A stretch of DNA of 7,938 nucleotides from an uncultured Oceanospirillaceae bacterium (GCA_946221045.1 CAMIIY010000073.1:1-7938); one strand, 5' to 3'. Positions 1 to 7,406 are shown, counted from the first letter of the stretch. Numbers and translations: made by a program. Notes: generated from the letters alone by a model not told the origin.

Positions 1-1
1 G

Positions 2-823
2 TTCCAGCTCGATACCGCACTTTATGAAGCTGAATACCGTGAAGCGGCTGCCCGGGTCGCATTGAGTAAAACCGATTATGAACGTGCCAGCAGCCTGCTG
101 AAAAAAGGCGTTGGTTCAGTTCAGCAACGTGACAGCTCTCTGGCCCAGCTGCGAGTAGATGAGGCTCAACTGGCACTGGCTAAAACCCGCCTCGATAAAA
201 TGTCGATAACCGCCCCGTTTGATGCGATTGCAGGCCTGCGTCTGGTCAGCCCCGGCGATTACGTAAATGTCGGGCAGGATCTGGTGCAGTTGACTGATAA
301 CAGCACCATGAAAGTCGATTTCAAGGTCGCGGAAATCTACCTGAGTGAACTGCAGCCCGGAGCCCCGATTGAAGTTGAAATAGATGCCCTGCCCGGCCGT
401 ATCCTGACCGGAAAAATCTATGCTGTGGCCCCCGCCGCGTCGGCCACTACCCACAATATCGAAGTACGCGCCACGCTGCCCAACCAGGATGGCAGTCTGC
501 GACCCGGTTTGTTTGCCCAGGTTTCAATTCTGGTCGACAAATCGGACAGCCTGACCATTCCGGAACAGGCCATTGTGCCTCAGGGTAAAGCCTTTTTTGT
601 CATGCGCGTGACTGGAGAACAGCACAGCATTGAAATGGTCCCGGTTGAACTGGGCCAGCGCCGTCCCGGTATCGTTGAAGTCAAATCCGGCCTGAATGAG
701 AACGATGTTGTAGTAACCGCCGGCCAGCTGAAACTGCAACCGGGCATGCCAATCACACCGATTTTTGTCGATGGCAGCCAGACCGAATCTAAATCCCAGC
801 CGCCTGCTGCTGAGGGGAAATAA
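2..823 (+). CDS. RND efflux periplasmic adaptor (membrane fusion protein), 5' truncated
   Basis: Periplasmic adaptor (HlyD/AcrA/MexH-like family) that links an RND permease to an outer-membrane channel. The frame is open from base 2, so the start codon, signal peptide, first lipoyl half and part of the coiled coil are missing; 273 residues are visible. In order these are the end of the alpha-helical hairpin (about 1-65, rich in Ala, Leu, Gln, Lys and Glu), the second lipoyl half with the typical segment MSITAPFDAIAGLRLVSPGD, a beta-barrel domain containing VDFKVAE and the later segment GSLRPGLFAQVSI, a membrane-proximal domain with IPEQAIVPQG, and a polar, probably disordered tail ending SQPPAAEGK. 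Family members usually have about 350-400 residues, so roughly the first quarter to third is lost. The permease gene follows 2 nt after the stop, which supports a single operon and a dedicated adaptor. The family call is secure; the substrate is unknown. Confidence 0.95.
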   Translation, partial: FQLDTALYEAEYREAAARVALSKTDYERASSLLKKGVGSVQQRDSSLAQLRVDEAQLALAKTRLDKMSITAPFDAIAGLRLVSPGDYVNVGQDLVQLTDNSTMKVDFKVAEIYLSELQPGAPIEVEIDALPGRILTGKIYAVAPAASATTHNIEVRATLPNQDGSLRPGLFAQVSILVDKSDSLTIPEQAIVPQGKAFFVMRVTGEQHSIEMVPVELGQRRPGIVEVKSGLNENDVVVTAGQLKLQPGMPITPIFVDGSQTESKSQPPAAEGK

Positions 824-825
824 CC

Positions 826-3800
826 ATGGTTCTGTCTGAAATCAGTATCAAACGTCCGGTACTGGCGACGGTAATGAGTCTGCTGGTGCTGCTGCTCGGC
901 ATCATCGGCTACGACCGGCTGACGGTTCGTGAGTATCCTAAAATCGACCTGCCTGTTGTGACGGTTGAAACCACCTATCCCGGTGCCAGTGCATCCATTA
1001 TTGAAACGCAGGTCACCCAGGTGATTGAGGACTCACTGTCGGGGATTGAGGGCATCGACTTTATGACCTCAATCAGCCGCTCAGAACAGTCGCAGATCTC
1101 CATCACCTTTAAAATTGAACGAGACCCGGACTCGGCTGCCGCCGATGTGCGTGACCGTGTCAGCCGTGTTACCGGCCAGCTGCCGGACGATGCTGATACC
1201 CCGGTGGTGGCCAAAACCGAAGCGGATGCCCAACCCATTATCTGGCTGGCCTTCTCGTCGGACCGACACAGCACCATGGAAGTCACGGAGTTTGCGGACC
1301 AGCGGGTCAAAGATCAACTGCAGACCGCCACCGGTGTTGCCAATGTCCTGATCTTTGGTGAGCGCCGATACGCCATGCGTATCTGGCTGAACCCTGCCCG
1401 TATGGCGGCTTTCAATGTCATCCCGGGTGATATTGAGGCGGCACTGCAAAACCAGAACGTGGAGATCCCGGCCGGCCGGATTGAATCCAAGGAACGTGAA
1501 TTCAGTCTGCTGGCCAAAACCGATGTCAACGACATTGAGGCCTTCAAAAAGATCATTATCCGCAATCAGGACGGCTACCCTGTCCGGATTGAGGACGTTG
1601 CCCGGGTGGAGATTGCCCCCGAGAGCGAACGTAAACTGACCCGGTACAAAGGCACCACCGCTGTGGCGCTGGGGGTGGTTAAACAATCCACCGCCAATCC
1701 GCTGGATGTATCCAACAGCATCCGAGAAAAACTGGATAAGGTCACCCCGACCCTGCCGGAAGGCGTACAGGTGGAAATCGCTTATGACTCTTCCATCTTT
1801 ATTGATGAATCCATCAAGTCTGTGTATCAGACCCTGCTTCAGGCCGGTGTTCTGGTGGTGCTGGTACTGTTTTTCTTCCTGCGCAACATTCGCGCCACGC
1901 TGATTCCGGTGGTCACCATTCCGCTGTCGCTGGTCGGCGCCTTCTTTATGATGTACCTGTTCAATTTCAGCGTGAACACCCTGACCCTGCTGGCCCTGGT
2001 GCTGGCAATCGGACTGGTGGTGGATGACGCAATTGTCATGCTGGAAAACATCTATCGCCATGTTGAAGAGGGACTGAGTCCGATTCAGGCAGCCTTTAAA
2101 GGTGCCAGAGAGATCGGCTTTGCCGTGCTGGCCACCACGGTGGTACTGGTGGCAGTGTTTGTGCCGGTATCCTTTGCCGAGGGTCGCACCGGCAAGCTGT
2201 TTACTGAATTTGCCCTGACGCTGGCCGGTGCCGTGGTCGTTTCTACCTTTGTGGCACTGAGTCTGTCGCCCATGATGAGCTCACGCCTGCTGAAACATGA
2301 AAAACGCCATAGCTGGCTGTTCAATGTCATTGAAGCTTTTCTGCACGGCATTACCGAGGGTTATAAAAACCTGCTGAACAAGGTTCTCCGTTCCCGTTTG
2401 CTGGCGCTGATCATGATGGGTCTGAGCCTGGCCGGTGCGGGTTATTTCTATCAGCAGTTGCCACAGGAGCTGGCACCTTATGAAGACCGTGGCACGATCC
2501 TCAACTTTGCTTTGGCACCTGATGGCTCCTCGGTGGATTTCATCGACCGCTACACCCGCCAGATTGAAGGCATTATCAGCCAGACGCCGGAAACTGACCG
2601 CTATTTTGCGGTGGTGGGTTTCCCCTCTGAAACCAATGCGCTGGTGTTTCAGGGCCTGGATAAATGGGAAGAGCGCGACCGTAAACAGCAGGCAATTTCC
2701 GAAGAACAGACACCCAAGCTGTATGGCGGCATTCCGGGCATTATGAGCTTCTCACTGAACCTGCCTTCGCTGGGACAGAGTTTTATTTCGCGCCCCGTGG
2801 AGTTTATCGTCAAATCCAACGGCACATACGATGACCTGAAACGGATATCGGATGAGCTGATGCAGCGTATCCTTCAGAACCCGGGCTTCCAGCAGCCAGA
2901 TACCGATCTGAAGCTCAATAAACCCGAGCTGCAAATTGAGGTGAAGCGCGACAAGCTGTCGGATATGGGCATTGATGTGGCCGAGCTGGGCCGTACGGTG
3001 GAAACCTACATGGCCGGGCGGGAAGTCACCCGCTTCAAACGGGCTGGCGAGCAGTATGAGGTCATCGTCAAGGTAGAAGATAACCAGCGCCGTGACCCCA
3101 GCGACCTGACCACGATCTACATTCGCAACACTCAGGGCGAGATGGTTCAGCTATCCAATCTGATCAGTGTGAACGAAACTGTGGCACCCCGTGAGCTGAA
3201 CCACTTTGATAAGGTCAAGGCGGTCAAATTCCAGACCCAGCTGGCACCAGGCTACAGCCTGGGTGAAGCACTGCAGTTCCTGGAGAGTAATCTGTCCGAG
3301 ATTGCACCTCAGGCGAGCTTTGACTACAGCGGAAACTCCAGGGAGTTTAAACAGTCCAGCAGCAGCATGCAGGTTACCTTTGGTCTGGCTCTGATCGTGG
3401 TATTTCTGGTGCTGGCAGCGCAGTTTGAAAGCTTCCGCAATCCGATGATTATCATGCTATCAGTGCCGCCAGCGATTTTCGGCGCGCTGGTTGCCCTGCA
3501 TTACAGCGGCAGTACGCTGAATGTGTACAGCCAGATCGGCCTGATTACACTGGTGGGTCTGGTCACCAAGCACGGCATTCTGATTGTCGAATTTGCCAAT
3601 CAGCTGCAGGACCAGGGGCGTGATCTGCGGGATGCCATTCTGCAGGCCGCCGTGTTGCGTCTGCGCCCGATTCTGATGACCACCGGTGCCACCGTGCTGG
3701 GGGCTATGCCGCTGGCACTGGCCTATGGTGCCGGTGCCGAATCCCGCCATCAGATTGGCTGGGTTATTGTGGGCGGCATGTTGTTTGGAACCCTGCTAAC

Positions 3801-3876
3801 GTTGTTTGTGATACCTACCGTTTACAGTTACCTTGGTAAGCGTTCGCTGCTGAATATCGAACCCGAAAAGGATTAA
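826..3876 (+). CDS. RND multidrug efflux permease, HAE-1/AcrB-MexI type
   Basis: Inner-membrane proton/drug antiporter of the resistance-nodulation-division superfamily, expected to work as a trimer. The 1016 residues are full length for the hydrophobe/amphiphile group (AcrB has 1049). TM1 lies at about 11-32 after the typical start MVLSEISIKRPVLATV. A large porter loop follows, then TM2 at about 337-354, TM4 around 388-408, TM7 at about 525-545, a second porter loop, and TM8 at about 848-868 leading into the last helices. The proton-relay residues are all present: D400-D401 in GLVVDDAIVMLENI, K915 in GLVTKHGILIVEF, and R945 and T952 in LRLRPILMTTG, matching AcrB D407/D408, K940, R971 and T978. 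The start is the ATG 2 nt after the adaptor stop, with GAGGGG at 812-817 as ribosome binding site. It resembles MexI-like single-permease systems more than heteromeric MdtBC, because only one permease gene is present. Substrate range cannot be read from the sequence. Confidence 0.97.
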   Translation: MVLSEISIKRPVLATVMSLLVLLLGIIGYDRLTVREYPKIDLPVVTVETTYPGASASIIETQVTQVIEDSLSGIEGIDFMTSISRSEQSQISITFKIERDPDSAAADVRDRVSRVTGQLPDDADTPVVAKTEADAQPIIWLAFSSDRHSTMEVTEFADQRVKDQLQTATGVANVLIFGERRYAMRIWLNPARMAAFNVIPGDIEAALQNQNVEIPAGRIESKEREFSLLAKTDVNDIEAFKKIIIRNQDGYPVRIEDVARVEIAPESERKLTRYKGTTAVALGVVKQSTANPLDVSNSIREKLDKVTPTLPEGVQVEIAYDSSIFIDESIKSVYQTLLQAGVLVVLVLFFFLRNIRATLIPVVTIPLSLVGAFFMMYLFNFSVNTLTLLALVLAIGLVVDDAIVMLENIYRHVEEGLSPIQAAFKGAREIGFAVLATTVVLVAVFVPVSFAEGRTGKLFTEFALTLAGAVVVSTFVALSLSPMMSSRLLKHEKRHSWLFNVIEAFLHGITEGYKNLLNKVLRSRLLALIMMGLSLAGAGYFYQQLPQELAPYEDRGTILNFALAPDGSSVDFIDRYTRQIEGIISQTPETDRYFAVVGFPSETNALVFQGLDKWEERDRKQQAISEEQTPKLYGGIPGIMSFSLNLPSLGQSFISRPVEFIVKSNGTYDDLKRISDELMQRILQNPGFQQPDTDLKLNKPELQIEVKRDKLSDMGIDVAELGRTVETYMAGREVTRFKRAGEQYEVIVKVEDNQRRDPSDLTTIYIRNTQGEMVQLSNLISVNETVAPRELNHFDKVKAVKFQTQLAPGYSLGEALQFLESNLSEIAPQASFDYSGNSREFKQSSSSMQVTFGLALIVVFLVLAAQFESFRNPMIIMLSVPPAIFGALVALHYSGSTLNVYSQIGLITLVGLVTKHGILIVEFANQLQDQGRDLRDAILQAAVLRLRPILMTTGATVLGAMPLALAYGAGAESRHQIGWVIVGGMLFGTLLTLFVIPTVYSYLGKRSLLNIEPEKD

Positions 3877-3879
3877 GAA

Positions 3880-5184
3880 ATGGCATTTTTGAAATCACCG
3901 TTGATGACATATGCTCTTGTGTTGTTCGCCGGACACAGCAGCACAGTACTGGCTGGCGATCTGGCAGATATCTATCAGCAGGCGCTGAAGAATGATCCGC
4001 AGCTTAAGTCGGCTGAAGCTAATTACCGTGCCGGCAGTGAAGCTCTGCCCCAGGCACGGGCAGGTTTACTGCCGCAGGCCAGCCTGAGTGCGGATACCCG
4101 CAAGATTGATACCGATACCGCTGAATACAACAACCACGGCTATACCGTCTCCCTGACACAACCGGTGTTTGATGCGTCGGCCTGGTTTACCTTCAAGCAG
4201 GGACAGATTCTGACAGAACAGGCACTGACCCAGTTCGAACTGGCGCAGCAGAGTCTGATCCAACGCACCGTGGAAGCCTATCTGGGTGTACTCAATGCGG
4301 ACAGCCAACTGGAAACCGCACTGGCACAGGAGCGCGCCATCAAACGCCGTCTGGATCAGGTGAACGCTCAGTTTGAAGTGGGTCTGATTGCCAGCACTGA
4401 TGTGCAGGAAGCACAGGCCACCTATGACAATGCGCTGGTGACCCGCATCTCCGCACAGGGTGACCTGGATAACAGTTATGAAGCACTGGAACGCCTCAGC
4501 GGCGAAAGTTATCAGCGTGTCTCCTCCCTCAGCGCCGATTATCCGATTGCCGCCCCTGTGCCTGCGGCACCGGCTGAGTGGCTGGAAAAAGCCTGGCAGG
4601 GCAACCTTTCCCTGAAGATTGCCCGGTTTGGCAGTGAGTCTGCGCGCCATGCTGCTCAGGCAGCCCGCTCAGACCACCTGCCGGTGCTGAGCCTGACCGC
4701 CGGACATGACTATGACAGCGGCAACCTGAGCTTTGACGACCAGAGCAAAACCGACTCCATCGGCCTGACCCTGAGTGTCCCACTTTATTCTGGTGGTGCG
4801 ACCGAGTCACGCAGCCGCCAGTTGCAGTATGCATTGCAACAGGCACAGTTTGATGAAGAAGACGCACTGCGTAATGTCACCCAGACCACACGCAGTCTGC
4901 TGCGCAACCTGAACACCAACGCCCTGCGCGTGGACGCCCTGAAACAGAGTATCCGTTCCAGTGAACTGGCGCTGAAGGCAACAGAGGAAGGCTACCGGGT
5001 GGGTACACGTAATGTGGTAGATGTGCTGCAGGCTGAACAGCAGCTTTATTCGGCTAAACGTGATTACGCTTCAGCCCGGTTTGATTTTGTGTCTAACCTG
5101 ATCAGCTTCAAACTGCAGCTGGGTACGTTATCACCCGAGGATATCAATACACTGGATGGCTGGCTGGAAAACCCGGCTCAGTGA
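3880..5184 (+). CDS. TolC-family outer membrane efflux channel
   Basis: Outer-membrane trimeric channel that gives the pump its exit duct. The protein has 434 residues. A signal peptide with a hydrophobic stretch at about 8-18 ends in TVLA-GD, with likely cleavage after residue 25. Two OEP-type repeats follow, at about 27-210 and 231-415. Hallmarks are VGLIASTDVQEAQATYDNA at about 167-185 and the matching second-repeat segment GYRVGTRNVVDVLQAEQQLY at 371-390, which closely parallels the VGTRTIVDVLDA region of E. coli TolC. The family's final GTLS-type motif is at 415-418 and the protein stops 16 residues later, so the long C-terminal tail of E. coli TolC (493 residues) is absent, as in many TolC homologues. 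The start lies 3 nt after the permease stop, with AAGGA at 3868-3872 seven nt upstream. Being third in the operon it is probably dedicated to this pump. Its stop overlaps the convergent gene by 7 nt. Confidence 0.95.
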   Translation: MAFLKSPLMTYALVLFAGHSSTVLAGDLADIYQQALKNDPQLKSAEANYRAGSEALPQARAGLLPQASLSADTRKIDTDTAEYNNHGYTVSLTQPVFDASAWFTFKQGQILTEQALTQFELAQQSLIQRTVEAYLGVLNADSQLETALAQERAIKRRLDQVNAQFEVGLIASTDVQEAQATYDNALVTRISAQGDLDNSYEALERLSGESYQRVSSLSADYPIAAPVPAAPAEWLEKAWQGNLSLKIARFGSESARHAAQAARSDHLPVLSLTAGHDYDSGNLSFDDQSKTDSIGLTLSVPLYSGGATESRSRQLQYALQQAQFDEEDALRNVTQTTRSLLRNLNTNALRVDALKQSIRSSELALKATEEGYRVGTRNVVDVLQAEQQLYSAKRDYASARFDFVSNLISFKLQLGTLSPEDINTLDGWLENPAQ

Positions 5185-5975
5185 ATGATGGGCGGATCCT
5201 CCGGCTCGTCCGGAGGAATAATATGCCCGCTGCTATCCATATCAAATACACCGCGCTCTGCACCAAGCTCCAGCATCTGCTGGAGCAGCATCCGGGTCAG
5301 ATGGGCACTGATAATAAGACCGGCCGGCGGATCGCCTTCAAACAGGTCTTCATCAATCAGGTCGTCTTTACGCAACCCCAGCAACAATGGATTTTCTGCC
5401 ACCAGCGGGGCAATATCATCGGGTGCAAACACCGAATGGTTTGAAGAGATATCCAGTGCTGTCTGATAGGCATTGCGCACGTGCTGCTCAATCGCATCCA
5501 GGAACTCCGCTTCAGCGGCCGCAAAAATATGGGACAGTTCGCTGCTGCCTTTAAACAGGTTGCGCTTTGCGGTTTCTGAAGTACTGTAATCCACACTGAT
5601 CGGGTACTGGCTGTTCTGCTGCAGCTCTTCCTCATCGACCAGAATCTGGCCCTGATCGTCCACATCCACCCAGTCACGCTCTGCCGCCACCGCCAGCAGC
5701 CCCTCCAGAGCGGCTGCCAGAATATTGCTGCAGATAATAATGCCAACCGAAGGGTTTTCATTCTCCTGCTGATTCATGATCAGCTCCCCTGCCCGCGCGG
5801 CCAGCAAAGACGGGTCCTGCTCAATAATTTCAGCCAGCAGGTCACCGTCAATAAACAGCCGCTCATGACAGAGTCGTTCTGCCGTCAGGTAAGGCTCGAT
5901 AAAACCATTTGTCCGCATCCGCTCAATATATTCAATACGAATCTCTTCAAGCAGGGTGGTGAGTAATCCACTCAT
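5178..5975 (-). CDS. Uncharacterised acidic protein with two copies of one module
   Basis: I do not recognise this 265-residue protein. It has no signal peptide and no obvious membrane helix, and is strongly acidic (by hand count 51 Asp/Glu against 15 Lys/Arg), so it is probably cytoplasmic. It contains an internal duplication. Residues 54-111 align without gaps to 195-252 (offset 141) with about 19 of 58 identities. Shared landmarks are DP/NP then LL, P75/P216, G78-I-I-I against G219-L-I-I, a hydrophobic helix ending in AER at 98-100 and 239-241, then D-x-D-x-x-G. Weaker similarity extends back to about 16 and 161. A Ser/Thr-rich linker lies at about 118-155, and the tail is DEPEDPP. The start ATG has a strong ribosome binding site, GGAAGGA (complement of 5982-5988), with 6 nt spacing. 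It is last in the dcd-side gene group and convergent with the TolC gene. It may be expressed separately, since 141 nt separate it from the gene before. No function is proposed. Confidence 0.85.
   Translation of the reverse strand: MSGLLTTLLEEIRIEYIERMRTNGFIEPYLTAERLCHERLFIDGDLLAEIIEQDPSLLAARAGELIMNQQENENPSVGIIICSNILAAALEGLLAVAAERDWVDVDDQGQILVDEEELQQNSQYPISVDYSTSETAKRNLFKGSSELSHIFAAAEAEFLDAIEQHVRNAYQTALDISSNHSVFAPDDIAPLVAENPLLLGLRKDDLIDEDLFEGDPPAGLIISAHLTRMLLQQMLELGAERGVFDMDSSGHIIPPDEPEDPPIIH
5197..5217. terminator. Possible terminator hairpin between the convergent genes
   Basis: A perfect 8-bp GC-rich stem (TCCTCCGG at 5197-5204 and CCGGAGGA at 5210-5217) with a 5-nt loop begins 13 nt after the TolC stop codon. 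It is the only compact stem I see where the efflux operon should end. No T-tract follows on either strand, so it is not a classical intrinsic terminator. It also lies inside the last codons of the opposing gene (the acidic Pro/Glu/Asp tail), so part of the pattern may simply reflect coding. It could act as a Rho-assisted stop or as a 3'-end stabiliser of the efflux mRNA. Confidence 0.35.
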
Positions 5976-6116
5976 CGGCGGTCCTTCCAGTCACGAAGAA
6001 ATAAGACGCTACAAAAGCTCTCAGCTAACAGAGAGATCAGTTGTTACCACAATGGTTGAAATTGCCCTGCGGTGCAAGCCTGAAGCCCTGACCCTAAGCA
6101 ATTCTGCGGTGAACAC
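5976..6116. other. Intergenic gap between the two hypothetical genes
   Basis: This 141-nt non-coding stretch carries the ribosome binding site of the duplicated-module gene at its left end. The octamer CTGCGGTG occurs twice on the + strand (6067-6074 and 6104-6111), each time close to an AATT. On the minus strand a short stem CTCTC/GAGAG is followed by CTTTTGT (around 6015-6036), which resembles a weak terminator for the 213-residue gene. I find no convincing sigma70 promoter for the downstream gene on the minus strand, so read-through from dcd remains possible. The small + strand frame crossing this region (5956-6150) has no family resemblance. Confidence 0.4.
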
Positions 6117-6758
6117 TCAGTGCAGCACAATACCCAGTGGTTTGGCCTGATGTTTTTTGCGGTCAAATTCACGCCGCAGGCGGCGCAGAGGGATCAGGCC
6201 GAAATCTTCCGGGGCTGAAGGCAGGTCAAACCACTCCAGTGCCGAAATACGGGTCATCAGCTCATATTCACCGATCAGGGCATCCAGAAAGATCATCACG
6301 GCTTCTACCCGGGGATCCATTTCCAGGACAACAGGCGCGTCTTCCAGATAGACTTCAAGACGCAGCGAATCCCCCATCTCTACCAGACGGCACCAGTAAT
6401 CGCGAATCCGGCACACCTCATCCCCCATGTTGACCTGCAGAGGGATCGGGTCATAGCGGTGGTTAAAGGCTTTAAAACGAATACCCGAGAGCTCCGGCGC
6501 AGCACCGATCAGGCTTAACACCGAAGGGATGGATTCCGGAAACCCATCGCAGCCAAAGATCATGTCCACCCGGTCATCCATATCTTCATCATGTTCGAAG
6601 TGGAACGTCAGGTTATCGTCGATCTCTTTGAGCGAATCCCGGTACTCCTTGAGCAGGGTCTCAGCATCAAAGCGATCATCATTTCGGCTGGATAACAGCA
6701 GGTCTATTGTGTCCTGCAGTTGCTCCCAGAATGTAGCAATCTGTTTATGGTAATTCAT
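6117..6758 (-). CDS. Uncharacterised 213-residue protein following dcd
   Basis: This is a hypothetical cytoplasmic protein with no signal peptide or membrane helix. The N-terminal part is helical and acidic (about 1-50). It is followed by a probable alpha/beta core: LTFHFEHDEDMDDRVDMIF at 50-68, then FGCDGFPESIPSVLSLIGAAP at about 68-88 and LSGIRFKAF at 90-98. A late segment LDALIGEYELMTRIS at 158-172 precedes LIPLRRL at 188-194 and a basic end, RREFDRKKHQ. The pattern of beta strand, 'DG-x-P', helix, 'AP-x-L', strand with 'AF', and later 'LD-x-x-x-GE' reminds me of uncharacterised DUF695-like proteins, but this is an impression from memory. The start lies 15 nt after the dcd stop, so the two genes are almost certainly cotranscribed. 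The ribosome binding site is weak (GCGGA about 6 nt upstream). Function is unknown; linkage to dcd alone does not prove a nucleotide role. Confidence 0.85.
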   Translation of the reverse strand: MNYHKQIATFWEQLQDTIDLLLSSRNDDRFDAETLLKEYRDSLKEIDDNLTFHFEHDEDMDDRVDMIFGCDGFPESIPSVLSLIGAAPELSGIRFKAFNHRYDPIPLQVNMGDEVCRIRDYWCRLVEMGDSLRLEVYLEDAPVVLEMDPRVEAVMIFLDALIGEYELMTRISALEWFDLPSAPEDFGLIPLRRLRREFDRKKHQAKPLGIVLH

Positions 6759-6773
6759 TCAGTATCCGCGTGC

Positions 6774-7340
6774 TCAGGTGCGTGGTACAACAACACCGGT
6801 CTGCCCCTGATATTTGCCGCTGCGGTCCGCATAGGAGGTTTCACAGACCTGATCGCCCCCCAGAAACAGCATCTGTGCCACCCCTTCATTGGCATAAATT
6901 TTCGCCGGCAGAGGTGTGGTATTGGAGAACTCCAGCGTCACATGCCCTTCCCACTCGGGTTCCAGTGGAGTGACATTAACAATGATGCCACAGCGCGCGT
7001 AGGTGCTTTTGCCCAGACAGATGGTCAGCACATCACGGGGGATACGGAAGTATTCCACGGTGCGAGCCAGGGCAAATGAGTTAGGCGGAATAATACATAC
7101 GTCAGACTCAACATCGACAAAGCTGCCATCGTCAAAATTTTTCGGATCTACAATGGAAGAGTTGATGTTGGTAAAGATTTTGAACTCATTGGCGCAGCGC
7201 ACATCATAGCCATAGCTGGAGGTTCCGTAAGAAACAATCGGAGCACCGTTCACACGGCGTACCTGATTCGGTTCAAATGGAGAGATCATGTGATGCTCTT
7301 CCGCCATGCGGCGAATCCAGCTGTCGGCTTTAATTCCCAT
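6774..7340 (-). CDS. dcd: dCTP deaminase
   Basis: Converts dCTP to dUTP and ammonia, feeding dUMP (through dUTPase) to thymidylate synthesis in the cytosol. The protein has 188 residues, the full length I recall for the Pseudomonas/Acinetobacter-type enzyme. Recognisable segments are [20 protein letters not shown] at 41-60, [14 protein letters not shown] at 88-101, [20 protein letters not shown] at 110-129 and [10 protein letters not shown] at 132-141. The catalytic glutamate of the LEF motif is E137 (E. coli E138), and the nucleotide-contact residues S112 and R116 correspond to E. coli S111 and R115. The start [16 protein letters not shown] matches the family's N-terminus, so the ATG is right even though no Shine-Dalgarno precedes it; on the coding strand the bases just before the ATG read AACCTCC. 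It is first in a minus-strand group and is followed after 15 nt by a hypothetical gene. The family does not suggest any link with the efflux operon. Confidence 0.97.
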   Translation of the reverse strand: MGIKADSWIRRMAEEHHMISPFEPNQVRRVNGAPIVSYGTSSYGYDVRCANEFKIFTNINSSIVDPKNFDDGSFVDVESDVCIIPPNSFALARTVEYFRIPRDVLTICLGKSTYARCGIIVNVTPLEPEWEGHVTLEFSNTTPLPAKIYANEGVAQMLFLGGDQVCETSYADRSGKYQGQTGVVVPRT

Positions 7341-7359
7341 GGAGGTTACTGTCCGCTGT

Positions 7360-7375
7360 CGATTAAAAATAATCG
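7360..7375. promoter_or_regulatory. Inverted repeat at the predicted dcd start site
   Basis: The + strand reads CGATTA, AAAA, TAATCG: a perfect 6-bp inverted repeat with a 4-nt AT spacer. It covers the predicted transcription start and the first leader bases of dcd, where an operator for a dimeric repressor could sit. As RNA it would be a weak hairpin. Such short AT-rich palindromes also arise by chance, and no regulator is encoded nearby. Confidence 0.3.
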
Positions 7376-7378
7376 GCT

Positions 7379-7406
7379 ATTGTACCTCTTAGCGGGGGTA
7401 TGAAAA
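7379..7406 (-). promoter_or_regulatory. Predicted sigma70-type promoter of dcd
   Basis: On the minus strand TTTTCA (complement of 7401-7406; 4 of 6 matches to TTGACA) is followed after 16 nt by TACAAT (complement of 7379-7384; 5 of 6 matches to TATAAT). Transcription would start near 7372, giving a leader of about 30 nt before the dcd ATG. Placement and spacing are good, but the call is by eye only. Confidence 0.5.

Noticed and set aside
1081..2061. Long open frame of 326 codons on the minus strand
   Set aside because: It lies wholly antisense to the RND permease; its translation is rich in His, Gln and Gly with no family resemblance. It is a product of the codon bias of the real gene.
4066..4867. 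Two minus-strand open frames (4066-4650 and 4529-4867)
   Set aside because: Both are antisense to the clearly recognised TolC-family gene, overlap each other, and show no recognisable protein features.
5267..5286. Near-perfect palindrome, 9-bp arms with a 2-nt centre
   Set aside because: It lies inside the conserved hydrophobic helix of the duplicated-module protein (MLLQQMLELGAE). Leu/Gln/Glu codons explain the pattern, and the 2-nt loop makes a poor hairpin.
6015..6036. Short stem CTCTC/GAGAG followed by CTTTTGT on the minus strand
   Set aside because: The stem has only 5 bp with an 8-nt loop, too weak to call as a terminator. It is mentioned in the intergenic entry but not listed as its own feature.
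5956..6150. + strand small open frame across the intergenic gap
   Set aside because: It has no ribosome binding site or family resemblance, and both of its ends run into genes on the other strand.
6720..7079. + strand open frame of 119 codons
   Set aside because: It is antisense to dcd, whose conserved motifs are unmistakable.
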